A stretch of DNA of 64,000 nt from NCBI GenBank assembly GCA_002205965.3, contig NADL03000099.1:248001-312000 (forward strand), given 5' to 3'. Below are positions 1 through 10,570 of the stretch, piece by piece. Position 1 is the stretch's first letter, and each line of letters starts with the position of its first letter. Both the position numbers and the translations under genes were made by a program. This DNA comes from Kappaphycus alvarezii (lineage: Eukaryota > Rhodophyta > Florideophyceae > Gigartinales > Solieriaceae). The notes beneath the pieces are model-generated. The model worked only from the letters and a program-made list of their open reading frames with translations, did no database searches and had not been told where the DNA came from.

Positions 1-2830
1 CTCTAGAAAGTAAAGTTCACATCTATGAGATATACTTTGGGGGGATCTTGACCTTGTTCTTGAGAAAACATTGTAATTACTCACTGCTGGGCTGAAACAG
101 TCATATAGGGAAAGGAGAATGGACGCATTCTCAGATGTATTTTTGCAATAATTGAAGCATTTCTGAACTATTTTGGATTCATAGACAGGAAATGTACTGT
201 AATTTCAAGGCCTAAAGATAACAAGCTTCAAAAAGTAGCTCATAATGGTAATATTAAAAATAATCTATCAAGTTTCGGCTTTTTCAACACCTGATGGAAT
301 TCTTGTGCTCGTATTCAGTCACACTGAAGTTCGAAGGCAAAATTGGACGCTCTACATAAGATCTGAACTGGACAATTGGCTGTATTTTGTACTAAGCGTT
401 GTTGTGAATCAATATTGTATCTATGGAGATCTTCTGTATAACCAGAGGTCCTTTTTTGAAAATTCATTTTAAGTATCGTCCCTTACCATCGCACAGAAGC
501 ACTTGAACAAGGCAATGTCTATAAGTAGAGTAACTATGGAACGGATGTTCAAGGATGTCAAAATATACCGCCCTATAGGTGATTTCAGGAGGAAGCTTCA
601 AATCAAGTAGTCGTCAGTTGAGGTACTTTACTTCTCTGCAATTTTTCCTGTCAACGTACGAAACTATTTCTACCTTAATCAAACATCATAATTATTCAAC
701 TGTAGTCCTGCATCAGTAGAACCGTGAAAGTTTTTAATTTATTTTATAGACCAAAGCGCTTGGAATGGAGGGCAAAATCCGTAGCGGAAGTCGCGAGGAA
801 AGACCGGCCAGAGAAGTAATTTGTCAGAAGTCCCGGATGAAGCCACCAAAAGAAACTGACATTTCTCCCTAGAAAAATATAATTGAGATGACAGAGAGGA
901 TACTATCATCAATGCATTTAATTGGGCTTAAACAACTGCACCATTACTTTAAATTTTTCCAACTCAAGCTTGCTTCGACTCGCCCTTTCTTTTTTTCGCT
1001 GTGTGTGGCCCATTTCATCCTTCTTCTTCTCCTGTTCGAAGCGAGAAAGATTCAGACCTAGTTACTTCTTTTCATTCATCCACGCGTCATCGGACGCCTA
1101 TAATGTGGCCAAGAATAATTCCGTATCAACCTGCAACGCATTACTCGCAGTCTCTCCAGTGCGTCGCTTAGGCGTTTTCTGAATGCATGTTGATTGAAAC
1201 CCTCTCCCTCGCTAGTTATTTCAGAGCCCGTAGCTTTCATAGCACGAGCACAAATAACAGCTCCTAACCTCGTCTTCTCCTCTTCCACTTCTTCCATCTC
1301 TTTACGCTTCGCGCATTTCTTGTCAATGAAATTATTGAATTGTTCCCTCATAATACTAAACAGTTCTTTCAGCTACCTTACCTCTCCTCAAATACCACTC
1401 ATCCTGCTGTCTACGTTGTCGCCCTCGTCGAATCGCTGTTAAATACGCGTATCCCAATCCTGAATTGACTTCCACTTCACATTGCAGGAGAGTTTTTTTG
1501 TCGCGTTCGCTCCCTTCACCGCAACGTTAACATCTTTCTGGTCGCCCCATTTGACTGGATTTGCGCCTTGGCAGATGAAACGCCTTGGTAGCTGAAATTT
1601 CGCGAACGATTATTAAATCATCAGCTAATGTGGCCTGTGACCCATACGCGCAATAGTTGATGTCGATCTTTTCTCATTTTTATTTTCGGTGAGTTCAATG
1701 GTAAAGGAATATAATTGGGGCTTCGGGAAGGGGGAATTGTGTGCGTCAAAACCAATCACATCTGCATTCGATTCGAGGGCAGGGTTGGCCATATGGAAAC
1801 ACTTTTTGGTTGTTGATGTGTAAAGGGGCAATAGAGTATGGAATACATAGACGGATGGGAGTTTTGTCACGTGAACTTGATAATTTGTTGAGAGAAAACG
1901 CTCAAATTTTATAGAAGCGTTGTATTCGCATGACGGAATTCTTGCAGTTTTCACTTTATTAAAGGCTCAAATTTCTGAAAATTCGCTCATATAAAACAGC
2001 ATAAATCTGTAATCATTTTCTAGTACTTTAATTTAGCTATAGTTTCTTTCCAGTCTAACGGTAATTTTTTGCGTAAAATCTCTAATTTGTTGAAAATAAC
2101 ACGACTATCAAGATTTCCTGGCTTAACCTTGAAGAAAGAGCATTAATTTAATTAGATACATAGCCATTGGTGCGCCAATGCTCTCAGTACAAATTTCGGT
2201 TGCTCTTATCTCACTCTCAAAATCGCTATTAATTAGAATATCATTCAAGTAAATTATCAAAAGTAACAATTTTTATTTTAGTAATTTTTGGACCTTAAAA
2301 GGCTTATAGATTACAATCAGGAAGATGAAAATGTAACAGTCTGTAACTCGCTCTGAGTCTTATTGCTCGTAATGCACTGCATCCTTATATTCTATTTCAT
2401 ATTTTCTTTCTTAAAACTTAGAAATAAGTACGCCTCCGCCAGGATATAAAAAGTATCATCAAAATAAAACTATATACTGTATATATATATATTGAAGGTT
2501 CTCCTTAATTGAGGATATTAGAAAAATGGGTACCTTCCTTTGTATCTTTCCTTTATTTCAGTAAAATAGCTTTAGTCGATCGCGCGACTGAATATGCGTA
2601 AGTTTCCATCAGAAAAAATATATCTAACCCGTTTGCTCATTTAGTCGAGCTCAGACGAATAATTTTGTAAATATAATCGATGAGGTAACAATTCTAATTA
2701 TGCAGCAGTATTACAGTAGATGTGCCTCAGAAATTTCTGAACTGTGCAGATTTACTCATTTGTTCGCTTCATTAATTTTTCGGGCAAGACTCACTAACGG
2801 GTTTGAGCTTACATTTAGGTAGCTGAGTGT
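1..2830. other. AT-rich stretch, nothing recognised
   Basis: No reading frame here shows a recognisable domain, and the short open frames on both strands overlap one another. I see no tRNA, rRNA or clear terminal repeat. A short TA run lies near 2476-2492. Probably intergenic or decayed mobile DNA. Confidence 0.5.
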
Positions 2831-2836
2831 TTCATG

Positions 2837-3363
2837 TCAGTTACGTGCCCTGAATGGTGAGTAGTTATCTCTACTGCAGCAGCAGACCAACTGAAATCGA
2901 TGAAAGGCTTGTAAGGGCACCGGCGAAAAACCTGTGTGGAGATATGGTGGTGTCAGTAAATAGATGGGAAGAGCCCGTGAAAGTATTTGTGCAACTCGCC
3001 AATTTGCTGTTGAAGTCTTAAACCTTGTACCGTTGAGCTCAGTCTGCTTCGCCATATGCTATCTGTGAGGCCTTAATGCAGGTGTCTTTTTTGATTGGCG
3101 AAACGAATAGTTATGTCACAGGCGAGTGGGTGAGAATGCGGAGGTATGGCGGTAGCCGTGGGAAGTACTAAGATATTCGCGGGACCTAAGCCAATCCCAT
3201 GGAAAAGGAGCGGGGTTTTAAGCTCACATTCGTGGTCAGCAGGGCGTATAGCATGCGAGATTAGGGTGTTGCGAGTAGAGCTGTCTTCGTGGAGGCAGCC
3301 TAATCCATTAGGGCAAATGTCTGCAGTGTCGTGGCCAAGATTGTTGGAATATGATTTATTCAT
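2837..3363 (-). pseudogene. LINE endonuclease-domain remnant
   Basis: The minus strand encodes a degenerate piece resembling the zinc-knuckle plus restriction-like endonuclease (RLE) end of a site-specific-type LINE. A GHDTADICP segment matches the usual GDHxLxC knuckle. It is followed by GPANILVL and LACDITIRF, which fit the two endonuclease motifs (P-A-D-I-L and A-x-D-V-T) seen in better copies elsewhere in the window. The frame is lost near 3073, and a second frame continues to about 2837. No start, tail or target duplication is visible. It is more diverged than families A and B, so it is probably another lineage. The similarity is judged by eye only. Confidence 0.4.
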
Positions 3364-3370
3364 TGAGTAG

Positions 3371-4840
3371 GGGGTGGCTCATTTACAAAATAAGGGGCGC
3401 ACGGGAGGTTCATTTACTGTACTTAATAAGCTGGCTAATAACTAGTCAACTTGTATGGTGGTAGTGACCATGTACCTGAAAGGCTGCGGCAGGTGGTGGT
3501 GGCGCTTTACTCGATTACTTCTCTTTATTTCATTCTCTAATCAGAAATATTTCGATGATAACTTTATGGCATTGGTATAACGGGTGGGCGCTGCAGGATA
3601 TGACTTTATTTCTATCGTCTATCCTTCATAGCCTTCTCCTCATATGAGTCACACTTTGTCCCTATATGAGGGCAAATTTTTGGCCGTACGGTACTCTAGT
3701 TGTCAAAAAAATTTTAGGCCCATTACTTTGTAGTAAAACGTAACTCTTTAAATTATTAATGACAGTAGACATCTATCCCCCAGTTTCCACCCTTTTCAAT
3801 AAGATGCAGTGGCATCCAACTTTAAATACTCCATGACAATTTCTCTCATCCATCACTACGACGGTGATCCATGATGCGAATTGCAGGTTAATGGCCCAGA
3901 TATTGTGGGTTCAGTGCTCGCTGGGTCTCTATCAGAGGCCATAAAAATCCTTTGGGAACTAAACTGGTTGTGAAAAAGCTGCTGTCTCAGTGCGTCATAA
4001 GGTATCCACTTGACTATGAGACAGAATAAGGTGAAAACTCACAAAGGGATAATTCAGTAAGCAATAGGCAGAAGCTACCTTCGCAACACATATAACGCAA
4101 GTAACACTAGTAGGGAGTTATAGAAATAGAACTCAACAATTTTTACTTTAATTTCAGTAAGCTGCACTGGTTCGCTTTACCTTCAAATCCTATTTAAGAT
4201 CCATGTGGTGCTTTACGAGCAAATTTTCCATAAATCAACACCTTTTTGTGCTCGCGAAACAGATATAACTATCGCCAAGGCCATTTTCACGGCAAGCAGA
4301 GCAAGAAAATTTTGACTTGTTGACCTTGCAGACCCGAAAGAGATCCTGGTAAGATTAATGGTTTACTCACCGCTACCTTCAATCCTTTTCTTTTTTGTAA
4401 CTGGCAAGTTGGGTTCCAATACCTGCAACAGGATTCAATAACGTTTCATCATACTCTTCTCCTACGCCAGTAGATGATCGTAGAGATATGGAATCAAACT
4501 TGTTTTCAATGAGTTATTCAGCGATAATCTCATAAAAATTACACTATGATGACGAGAATCATGTTCCGAAAGAAAGTTTGTGAGGTAACCATGGATCAAA
4601 TACTATGATCGAAAGAGGAGAGGAATTGACCCTGAGCGACCAATCTTTCAATTCCAATTTCTTCGCAATTCCAATTTTTCATTGCCTGCATCATTTGTGA
4701 AGTTGACTTTGAGAGCACTTGTTATAAGTAGCCCTCCAGAACATCTGTAACAGCAGTATAGAATTCCAATTTCTTCTCAATTCCAATTTTATCTTGCCTG
4801 CATCTTTCGTGACAATCAATTTGAGAACACTTGTCTTAGT
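3371..4840. other. No gene recognised
   Basis: Unassigned, mostly AT-rich sequence. A short partial direct repeat ('gaattccaatttcttc...') recurs near 4650-4680 and 4762-4790, each followed by related text. This suggests a local duplication of about 110 bp. Confidence 0.4.
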
Positions 4841-4849
4841 ACCTCTCTA

Positions 4850-5720
4850 CATCATCTGAAACAGCAGTATAGATTTCCACACCTTCACAGATCTCCATTT
4901 TCCCCTGAAAATTGGAGTCCCTTGATTGGTTGTGTTGCAACTGTTTATGAAATATTTTAGTTCTCTATGCATCCACAAAACAGCTATTGACACTTCTTTG
5001 GTATTAAAATTCTTAGAGACCATGGAGAAATGATCTCTGCGCTCCGTGAGCTCCTGTAAGGACATATATTGCATCGTAAATTCCCTGACCGAATTTTTGA
5101 CCACACCAATAATGCTCGTACCATATCTCATCAAGGCTTCTGCAACTGACATCGATGCAAAATATGAGTCCCCATATACGAGTCAATCTCTCTTCAGCCA
5201 CAGTTGGGCAAGATGGAGCGTAAGAGCGGTAGTATGAAAGAATACTTCTGTGAAGTAACGCCAAAGGCCACCCGTTTTTCCAATGACAAGCTCCATCCTC
5301 AACATATTTTTCAGACTTGCCACATGCCAAAGCCTTCAATTATCGTCCATTATGGGAGCTTCTGTCATATGCAACATAATGTCGAAGTCCTTTCTTGATC
5401 TAATCCCCGCCAGGACCGTAGCACCTGGTGATGACCTCATCTACGTAGATATGAGAAGATAGAGTGACATATTTCCCACGGTGGTCATCGATGGCCTTCA
5501 GAAATCCACGCACCAGAGATCATCTTGTGTAATCCAAGGGTCTTTGTTCTCTTTCATAAGTGTGGCATTCAACAGCTCATTTGCAAGCTCGAGCATGGCG
5601 TTGAGGTGAAGTAGCGAAAAATGCTCCATAAGCATTCAAATGGTGTTAAATCTCGAAGAGCAACACGACAACAACATGACCATAGGTAGAAGTACTACCA
5701 GAGTAGCCCATTATCTTGCA
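4850..5720 (-). pseudogene. PiggyBac-type transposase pseudogene
   Basis: Read on the minus strand through several frame changes, this encodes the DDE_Tnp_1_7 (PiggyBac) core. From high to low coordinate I see a VDE motif near 5450 (YVDEVITRC), a GLRHYVAYDR segment, ACGKS, then GDSYFAS followed by a GTSIIGVVKN-like stretch near 5120-5160. After that comes the hydrophobic LWMHRELKYFI segment near 4950. The order and words match PiggyBac-like proteins such as those of oomycetes and fungi (family knowledge, not a search). A TGA lies just before GDSYFAS and at least two frameshifts are present, so it is dead. No terminal repeats with TTAA were found. Confidence 0.6.
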
Positions 5721-5729
5721 GCTTTTTTC

Positions 5730-6455
5730 GGAAACAATTTCACTATTAGTTTTGAATACCTCCTGATTAGTCCATGATCGCTCAAGATCCATTGCAGTTG
5801 CAACTAATTGATGCACCGTTTACTGATCCAAATTTTCATCTAAGGCGGATAGAGACGAAGCCGAAGCATGTAAATCTTGATTTTCGCGTTTATCTGGCAA
5901 TTGAGCGGGTTTAATCTCCATCAAAACTTCTATTGGGGGTAATCACGTTCTAATGTTGAAAATCCTCAGCGTGACGTTCTGAGATGGCCACGTATCTTTT
6001 ATTTTTCTTCCACTTCTTTTCTCCTTCGCCCTCTTACAATGTTAATATGGACTGCAATGACGGTTCCAGAGACCTATTTCGTCTTCGAAGCCGACCCATA
6101 CAAGCTCTTATATTCTATCGCTGACGGTACAAGGGAAGCATGTAAGTGATTTGTACTTCTTGGAACGGCTCGTGGATCCTCTTTTGCTAAGAAGAGGGGA
6201 AATCGAGGGTTTCCGCATAAATGAAAGTGGTTCCTGCGCTGAACAGAATTTTAATTGTCGAAAAGTTTTGATCGAGCATCCCTATGTCTTAATGAACACA
6301 AGAGTTCGAAAAAAGGCGGCTGAAAGAGTTTTGTATTTGAAAATGTCCTCGTACGGTTTGAGGACAAACATCTTATAGATATCAACTAAGATCTAACGGG
6401 GTGGTGTGCTTTATCAACAGACTAGGGAAGTGCAGCGTACCGGGCCACCAAAACT
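5730..6455. other. No gene recognised
   Basis: Contains only short open frames. The longest (6151-6378, plus) has no recognisable motif. The PiggyBac remnant may extend into the lower part. Confidence 0.35.
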
Positions 6456-6463
6456 GACTAGAT

Positions 6464-6855
6464 TCAAAAGGGGAGGCTAACATCTGCGTGTTGTGGACTA
6501 CGACCAATCACTGAAGCTGCACACGTGGATAAAATGGCGTAGCTCAGCTTTTGATGAAGCTGTAGTGAAACCTTCGCCCTAGAGCTTCGGATACGGGCCG
6601 TTATGACAGCCACATATTCTTCAACCACCTTAGATGTGGTCACCGACAGGCATCCCAGGGAGTCAAAGGCTAGCGGCACAAGCTGCCAATCGATTTACGG
6701 GCATTCAGGTGAAGTTTGGCCAGGGATGGCGGCGATTTTGGTCGCAAAGTCCATCAGTTTCCGTCGTTCCACAGCATTGGCGGCAGCGCGCGCTACCCGG
6801 GCTGCCTTGGAAAGGAAGCACTGTCGGGAAGGTGAGGAGACTGTGACGTCATAAG
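6464..6855 (-). pseudogene. LINE family A, endonuclease and C-terminus
   Basis: Minus-strand remnant of the 3' coding end of a LINE that uses a restriction-like endonuclease. It begins with YDVTVSSP, the second endonuclease motif, and runs through an Ala/Arg-rich helix and IAAIPG. It then gives the family A signature LVPLAFDSLG, and ends STCAASVIGRSPQHA. One in-frame TAA interrupts it between the last two blocks. The same C-terminus occurs at 12.1 kb (minus) and 27.4 kb (plus), which defines the family. Directly beyond 6855 a LINE family B tail in the same orientation abuts it, so the upstream part of this copy is missing. Confidence 0.7.
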
Positions 6856-6925
6856 GGGGTGAAGTGTTTGGGTGCTCTAATGTTTGAATGAAGTGGTCGG
6901 TTGGGGCCCGGAATATCTTAGAGGG
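6856..6925 (-). mobile_element. LINE family B 3' tail
   Basis: On the minus strand this reads as the family B 3' untranslated end: a GGGCC...AACCGACCA block, then TTCAAACATTA, then a C-rich terminus at 6856. The same arrangement closes the better copy at 36250. No poly(A) is present; the C-rich tail takes that place. Confidence 0.5.
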
Positions 6926-7023
6926 TTAGTGGTGATGGGAATCCCTATTTGCCAACAAAGTTGCCTGATATCTTGTTTGAAGCAAAGTGCTTTGAGCATA
7001 CCACGATGCATGCCCGCCCCTTA

Positions 7024-7836
7024 TTCATCCTTCTCCCCACCAATTTCTAACCCCTCCAGATCGGCAGCGACATCACCGAGGTCCTTGCTGTCCGAAGAGT
7101 TGAGATCAGACCAGTCCGTCCAGCGAGCAGGCACCCACAAATGCTCCGTGCCGTAGGGTCCCATCACAGGCAGGTTATTATCCTTGTCCGTGGCCGTAAT
7201 AATCCCACTCTCGCGGCATGAAGTCTGCCCGTAGACGCCTTTGGGTGTTGTTTGGTAATCGGCGGCTTCCACCAAGGTGGAAGATTGGAGCTTCCCGGCA
7301 CTAGGTGGCGGGCGCGGGGTGTTCGGTACCACAGGGTAGCTCACTATGGGTCTGTTTGTTTGGGGGACAGACGGAGCCGAATGAGAATCCTACCTTAAGC
7401 CGTCAAATATTGCGAAGAAAAGGTCCCTCACGGAGCCTGTTCAAACCACGCTTTGCTAACTTGGACGCTTTCACACGAGGTAGCAGATCATATATGATTG
7501 CCGCCACCACTTGACCTATCCAGTAGTCACGCCACACTGCTACACTGTGCAGACGGGTGAACCGTTGGAGTTCAGACACGAGGTGCTTGACCTGTGCATG
7601 TAACCGGTTAAGGTCTTTTCCGGTTCACAGAGCAGGGAACGGACGTAGCATTCTAGAGTGAAGTAGACCAGTCGCAAATAGAGGAAAGATTCTCCGGGCG
7701 GATTAATCTTCTGCGGGACGTCCGACCAAGCGGCCTCCGTTCTCGCAAAAGTTGTGGCAAGATCCTCCGGGATGTCCAAATGCCAGTATCCTTCGTTCTC
7801 GCCTTCCTCTCCGCAATCGTCTGACAAGTTGAACAT
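7024..7836 (-). pseudogene. Unknown frameshifted gene
   Basis: I do not recognise this protein. The minus strand opens at 7836 with an acidic N-terminus (MFNLSDDCGEEGENEGYW) and stays open to about residue 75. One frame change near 7610 then gives a further ~70-residue coding-like stretch rich in Val, Arg and Leu, including a VAVWRDYWIGQVVAAIIYDLL segment shape. A third frame from about 7344 to 7024 encodes a hydrophilic C-terminus ending in EIGGEKDE. It lies between two family B LINE 3' ends and may be a stranded host gene or the ORF1 of another element. At least one indel is required, so it is unlikely to be functional. Confidence 0.35.
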
Positions 7837-8065
7837 CGGGATGGTAGCGACGGGAAAATCGATTTAGTTCTTTAATGTTTGAAAAGTGCGGTTCGGCTAA
7901 CCCCGTTGTATGCTAGACGTGTTCAGGATAATGGGTAGTATCACTCGTGTGCCTACATGGCTGGCTCAAAGCCTGTCAGCAGGCATGATGCATTGGACAT
8001 CACTGCTTCTGCCGTATGCCTCTGGGTTAAAACCACTCGAACCGTCCCGTATGTCTCCATTGCCC

Positions 8066-8149
8066 TTTTTGAGTCGATTGTGGTTGTCTGGAAAACTATG
8101 GGATAGATTGGATATATCTTCCAAAAGTAAAACACCCAAAACTTTCCCC
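8066..8149 (+). mobile_element. Short LINE-tailed retroposon
   Basis: An 84-bp insertion interrupts the LINE family B C-terminus between codons that are adjacent in the copy at 36.4 kb. It starts TTTTTGAGTCGATTG and ends AAAACACCCAAAACTTTCCCC, the terminus shared with the LINE tails. The flanks share only CCCT. Its length happens to keep the LINE frame open. Related copies lie at 14553, 27261, 28992 and (reversed) 38954. Confidence 0.6.
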
Positions 8150-8915
8150 TAACAGCCACGTTCCGCGCCACATCTGTTAGCATTGCGTAGGCGTCTGGGT
8201 GCCAGGCCCCGAGGGCGGATACAGTGATAGGCGTGAGCCTGTTTCAGGCGGCGTTCGCAATAAAAAATGCATATCTTCTATATTTTGCAGCCTTTGCCGC
8301 GTTGAGGGATGTTAGCGGGTTAAAGGTGCGCCCTCTCCTGTTGGATGGCGCGAGTAGGTTAGCAAAAGTGACATCGAAGAAATCCATGCCTCCAGTGCTT
8401 CATATTTCCCTGATGTCCGGCCTTGTACGATGAAGGTCATCCCTCGGGTCGATGGCAGGGTGACGAGCAGCTTTCTGCAGGTCCTGGGCAAGCAAGTGAA
8501 CTTGGCGGTCATGTCTTCGAATTCTGTGGCCTCCGTGAACGCAGTGCAGGAGATGATCCCCGAAGCAGTCCAGTGTTTCCGGACAATTTCTCCTAGGGCA
8601 CGGTGTGTGTTAGCGGTAAATCGTCGGGAGAAGAGATACTCAGACCCAACTACCCCAAGAAGGAGGTGTTGCAAGCGACAAAAGTGCTACCGTGGTATAG
8701 TCGAACGAACAAAAGGGAGTGTCTTTGGAAGAGAGTTGAGAGGTCTGCAAGCAAGTATGGAAAGGGCAGGGTCTACCACTAATGCTCTGTGACCAGCGTC
8801 GGAAAAAGTTTTTCTTGGGTCGGGAGTTGACTCTCTACTTCCTACTACTCGGGACTTGGCTTGAAGTTGTCTGCCAACTTGCTTGACCTCTCCACGAGGA
8901 AGCAGTTTACGCAGC

Positions 8916-8922
8916 TTATATA
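8916..8922 (-). promoter_or_regulatory. LTR TATA box in the Gypsy-shared segment
   Basis: TATATAA in the context AGTCTATATAAGC. The same box is found in all five copies of this segment (8916, 51136, 53438, 60174, 63686), about 300 nt before the LTR end. It is probably the retroelement promoter, which puts the acidic ORF upstream of it, in U3. Confidence 0.5.
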
Positions 8923-9050
8923 GACTTTTGGCTACCCCTAAAATCCGAACAAAACTACAGAAGGTACCAGGAAATGCATAAAAACGATTTGTGTGGACGA
9001 TATACTCTAAAAAAAAGATACTGAAGAAACAAACAATCACTGAGGTCCTC

Positions 9051-9656
9051 TCATTTTCCATTCTCTAAATCAGATCCAAACAACTCCTCGAAAATATCCA
9101 TGCTGCCCAAGCAGTCCCCATAAATATCTGCGAACGGCTCATAGCTCTCTATTTCCTCCTGGGAGATATCTAAACTACTAAAGATATCTCCATCCGTTTC
9201 CAGCGTCGGCGCTACTTGTTCCATACTCTCCAGTCCAGGCCCCACCACTCCAACACTTTCCATGTCCCCATTTTCCTCATGCACCTCGTCCTCGTCCTCA
9301 TCATCCTCCTCTTCCTCCTCTTCCTTCTCCTCCTTCTCTTCCTTCTCTTCCTCCTCTTCCTTCTCTTCCTCCTCATCATCCTCCCCGTTGTTAACCTCGT
9401 AGACCAATTCAGGGGCTACCCACTCCTCGAAGGTCTCCCCAGCTCCCTCCTCAATGTCCCACTCCCGCCCCTTACCTACCTCCTCCGCCTCATCCTCAAT
9501 AAAAAGGCGACGCACTAATTCGATCACCTTCTTTTTGGTTTGCCGGCGCAGGTAGTCATCATGGTCAGTAGGTCCGAAAGGGAGTAAGGGAATATAGTTT
9601 AGGGGGTTGGGATGGCGATTTTTGGAAAAGACTTTCGAGGGGCATAGATTGTTCAT
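9051..9656 (-). CDS. Acidic LTR-encoded protein, copy 1
   Basis: A 201-residue open frame of unknown function. The N-terminal ~75 residues are mixed and carry a basic-amphipathic stretch (YLRRQTKKKVIELVRRLFI). Residues ~95-130 are almost pure Glu/Asp. The C-terminal ~70 residues are conserved between copies (VGVVGPGLESMEQV, SSLDISQEEIE, ELFGSDLEN). I see no signal peptide, membrane segment or catalytic motif. The acid-rich centre and hydrophobic-acidic C-terminus suggest a nuclear or protein-binding role such as activation, but that is inference. The start is chosen because the paralogue at 50428 starts at the matching position and both lie about 108 nt downstream of TATTTAAA. The frame is intact, unlike nearly all other element ORFs here. 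Confidence 0.75.
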   Translation of the reverse strand: MNNLCPSKVFSKNRHPNPLNYIPLLPFGPTDHDDYLRRQTKKKVIELVRRLFIEDEAEEVGKGREWDIEEGAGETFEEWVAPELVYEVNNGEDDEEEEKEEEEEKEEKEEKEEEEEEDDEDEDEVHEENGDMESVGVVGPGLESMEQVAPTLETDGDIFSSLDISQEEIESYEPFADIYGDCLGSMDIFEELFGSDLENGK

Positions 9657-9764
9657 TTTGGTAGTCTCTGGGGAATGGGAGGCAATAGAGGGTGTTTTGG
9701 GTGTGTGGGGGGAGAGGGATGATGGGTAAATGATCGGGGACGTTTGAAACTTGGAATAAAGGGG

Positions 9765-9772
9765 TTTAAATA
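9765..9772 (-). promoter_or_regulatory. TATA-like box for the acidic gene
   Basis: TATTTAAA on the minus strand, 108 nt before the ATG at 9656. The paralogous gene at 50428 has the same octamer (50313-50320) with 107 nt between, although much of the sequence around it has diverged. Conserved spacing supports a core promoter. Confidence 0.5.
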
Positions 9773-10570
9773 GGCTCCCGGGGCAGGTTCTATAGATTAG
9801 GAATATGTAAAATAAATCTGCAAGGGATTTTGTAGTAGTGAATTTGTGCCATTTTTCTCAAAAAAGCGAATTTGGAGGAGGAGGTAAGCAAAAAGGGGAA
9901 AAGGACTTGACTCGGGATCGATTCAGAGCGGTAAATACAATATAAAATTATCTAGGTAGAATAGATGTAAATTTGGAGAGGACCGCGGTAATGATAAGCA
10001 AGGCTCTCGGAGGACGAGAGAAGACCGGAACTATAAGCAATTTTGGACAAGGGGAGGTAGTACAGTAAACTCAAAGTCTGTAGATGACGGCGACAAAAAA
10101 TCCGTTCCTATCAGCACGCGCCTAACAGTGTGTCCGGAGCGAAAAGAGGAACTTGAGAGTAGTATTGAAGCCAAGTCGAGAATTCGCGGGCGTCGATAAT
10201 AGTCTTCAGACTCGGGCACGGGGATCAGTACGCCCATTCCTTGGCCCCTGGTAGCGCCATCGAAGCACGAAAAGACTGCCTCCTTGCGTCTCCGAGAGGT
10301 ATGCCGTCTTGCACAGCCTCGTGGACTGCTTCCGAGAGTGTCTTTTGCGAAGGTGTTTTGTTTGAGCAAAAGGCACTGAACGGAAGAGACCTTGACTGTA
10401 AGCAGGATTGAGACCAAAGCCGGTGAGCCTCGAGGGCGTCTTCATATGTTGTGCAGTAGCGACGGGTGAAGCGTCGTAAGCGACCAGTCATCAGCTTTCC
10501 AGAAGAGTTTTGCGGACGACTCGCACCATGCCTGGCTAACGAGGTGGTCCACGCCGGCCACGTGCTGCGA

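Larger units (their letters stand above)
8608..10127 (-). mobile_element. LTR-type element (solo LTR) carrying an acidic-protein gene
   Basis: A 1520-bp unit with TG...CA ends (TGTTAG and CTAACA) flanked on both sides by GTGTG (8603-8607 and 10128-10132), the 5-bp duplication usual for LTR-element integration. It sits inside a LINE family B copy whose reading frame is restored by its removal. On its sense (minus) strand it holds a TATTTAAA box at 9765-9772, an acidic-protein ORF (9656-9051), and about 430 bp shared with the 3' part of the Gypsy LTRs at 53135 and 59870, including a second TATATAA. No second LTR or internal region is present, so it is best read as a solo LTR whose U3 contains a gene. 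Confidence 0.85.
7854..10570 (-). mobile_element. LINE family B copy, split by two insertions
   Basis: A minus-strand LINE copy. The 3' tail lies at 7854-7920, the C-terminus and endonuclease at 7920-8607, and the zinc-knuckle/thumb part at 10128-10560. The last encodes a TYEDALEAH...SFRASMALPGAKEW block. The LTR-type element 8608-10127 separates the halves. Removing it with one copy of the GTGTG duplication makes the frame continuous from FAPD to CPRRNCPE...GDHLLHC, exactly the zinc-knuckle region seen intact at 36.7-37.4 kb. A second short insertion occupies 8066-8149. Other frame changes exist, so the copy is dead. LINE-like material also extends above 10470. Confidence 0.75.

Noticed and set aside
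8066..8149. Spliceosomal intron or introner element within LINE B
   Set aside because: Removing a GT...AG segment does not restore the uninterrupted LINE sequence exactly. The shared LINE tail and the duplications at sister copies fit retroposition better.
9216..9518. Plus-strand Leu/Phe-rich frame resembling a membrane protein
   Set aside because: It is the antisense of the Glu/Asp tract of the acidic gene.
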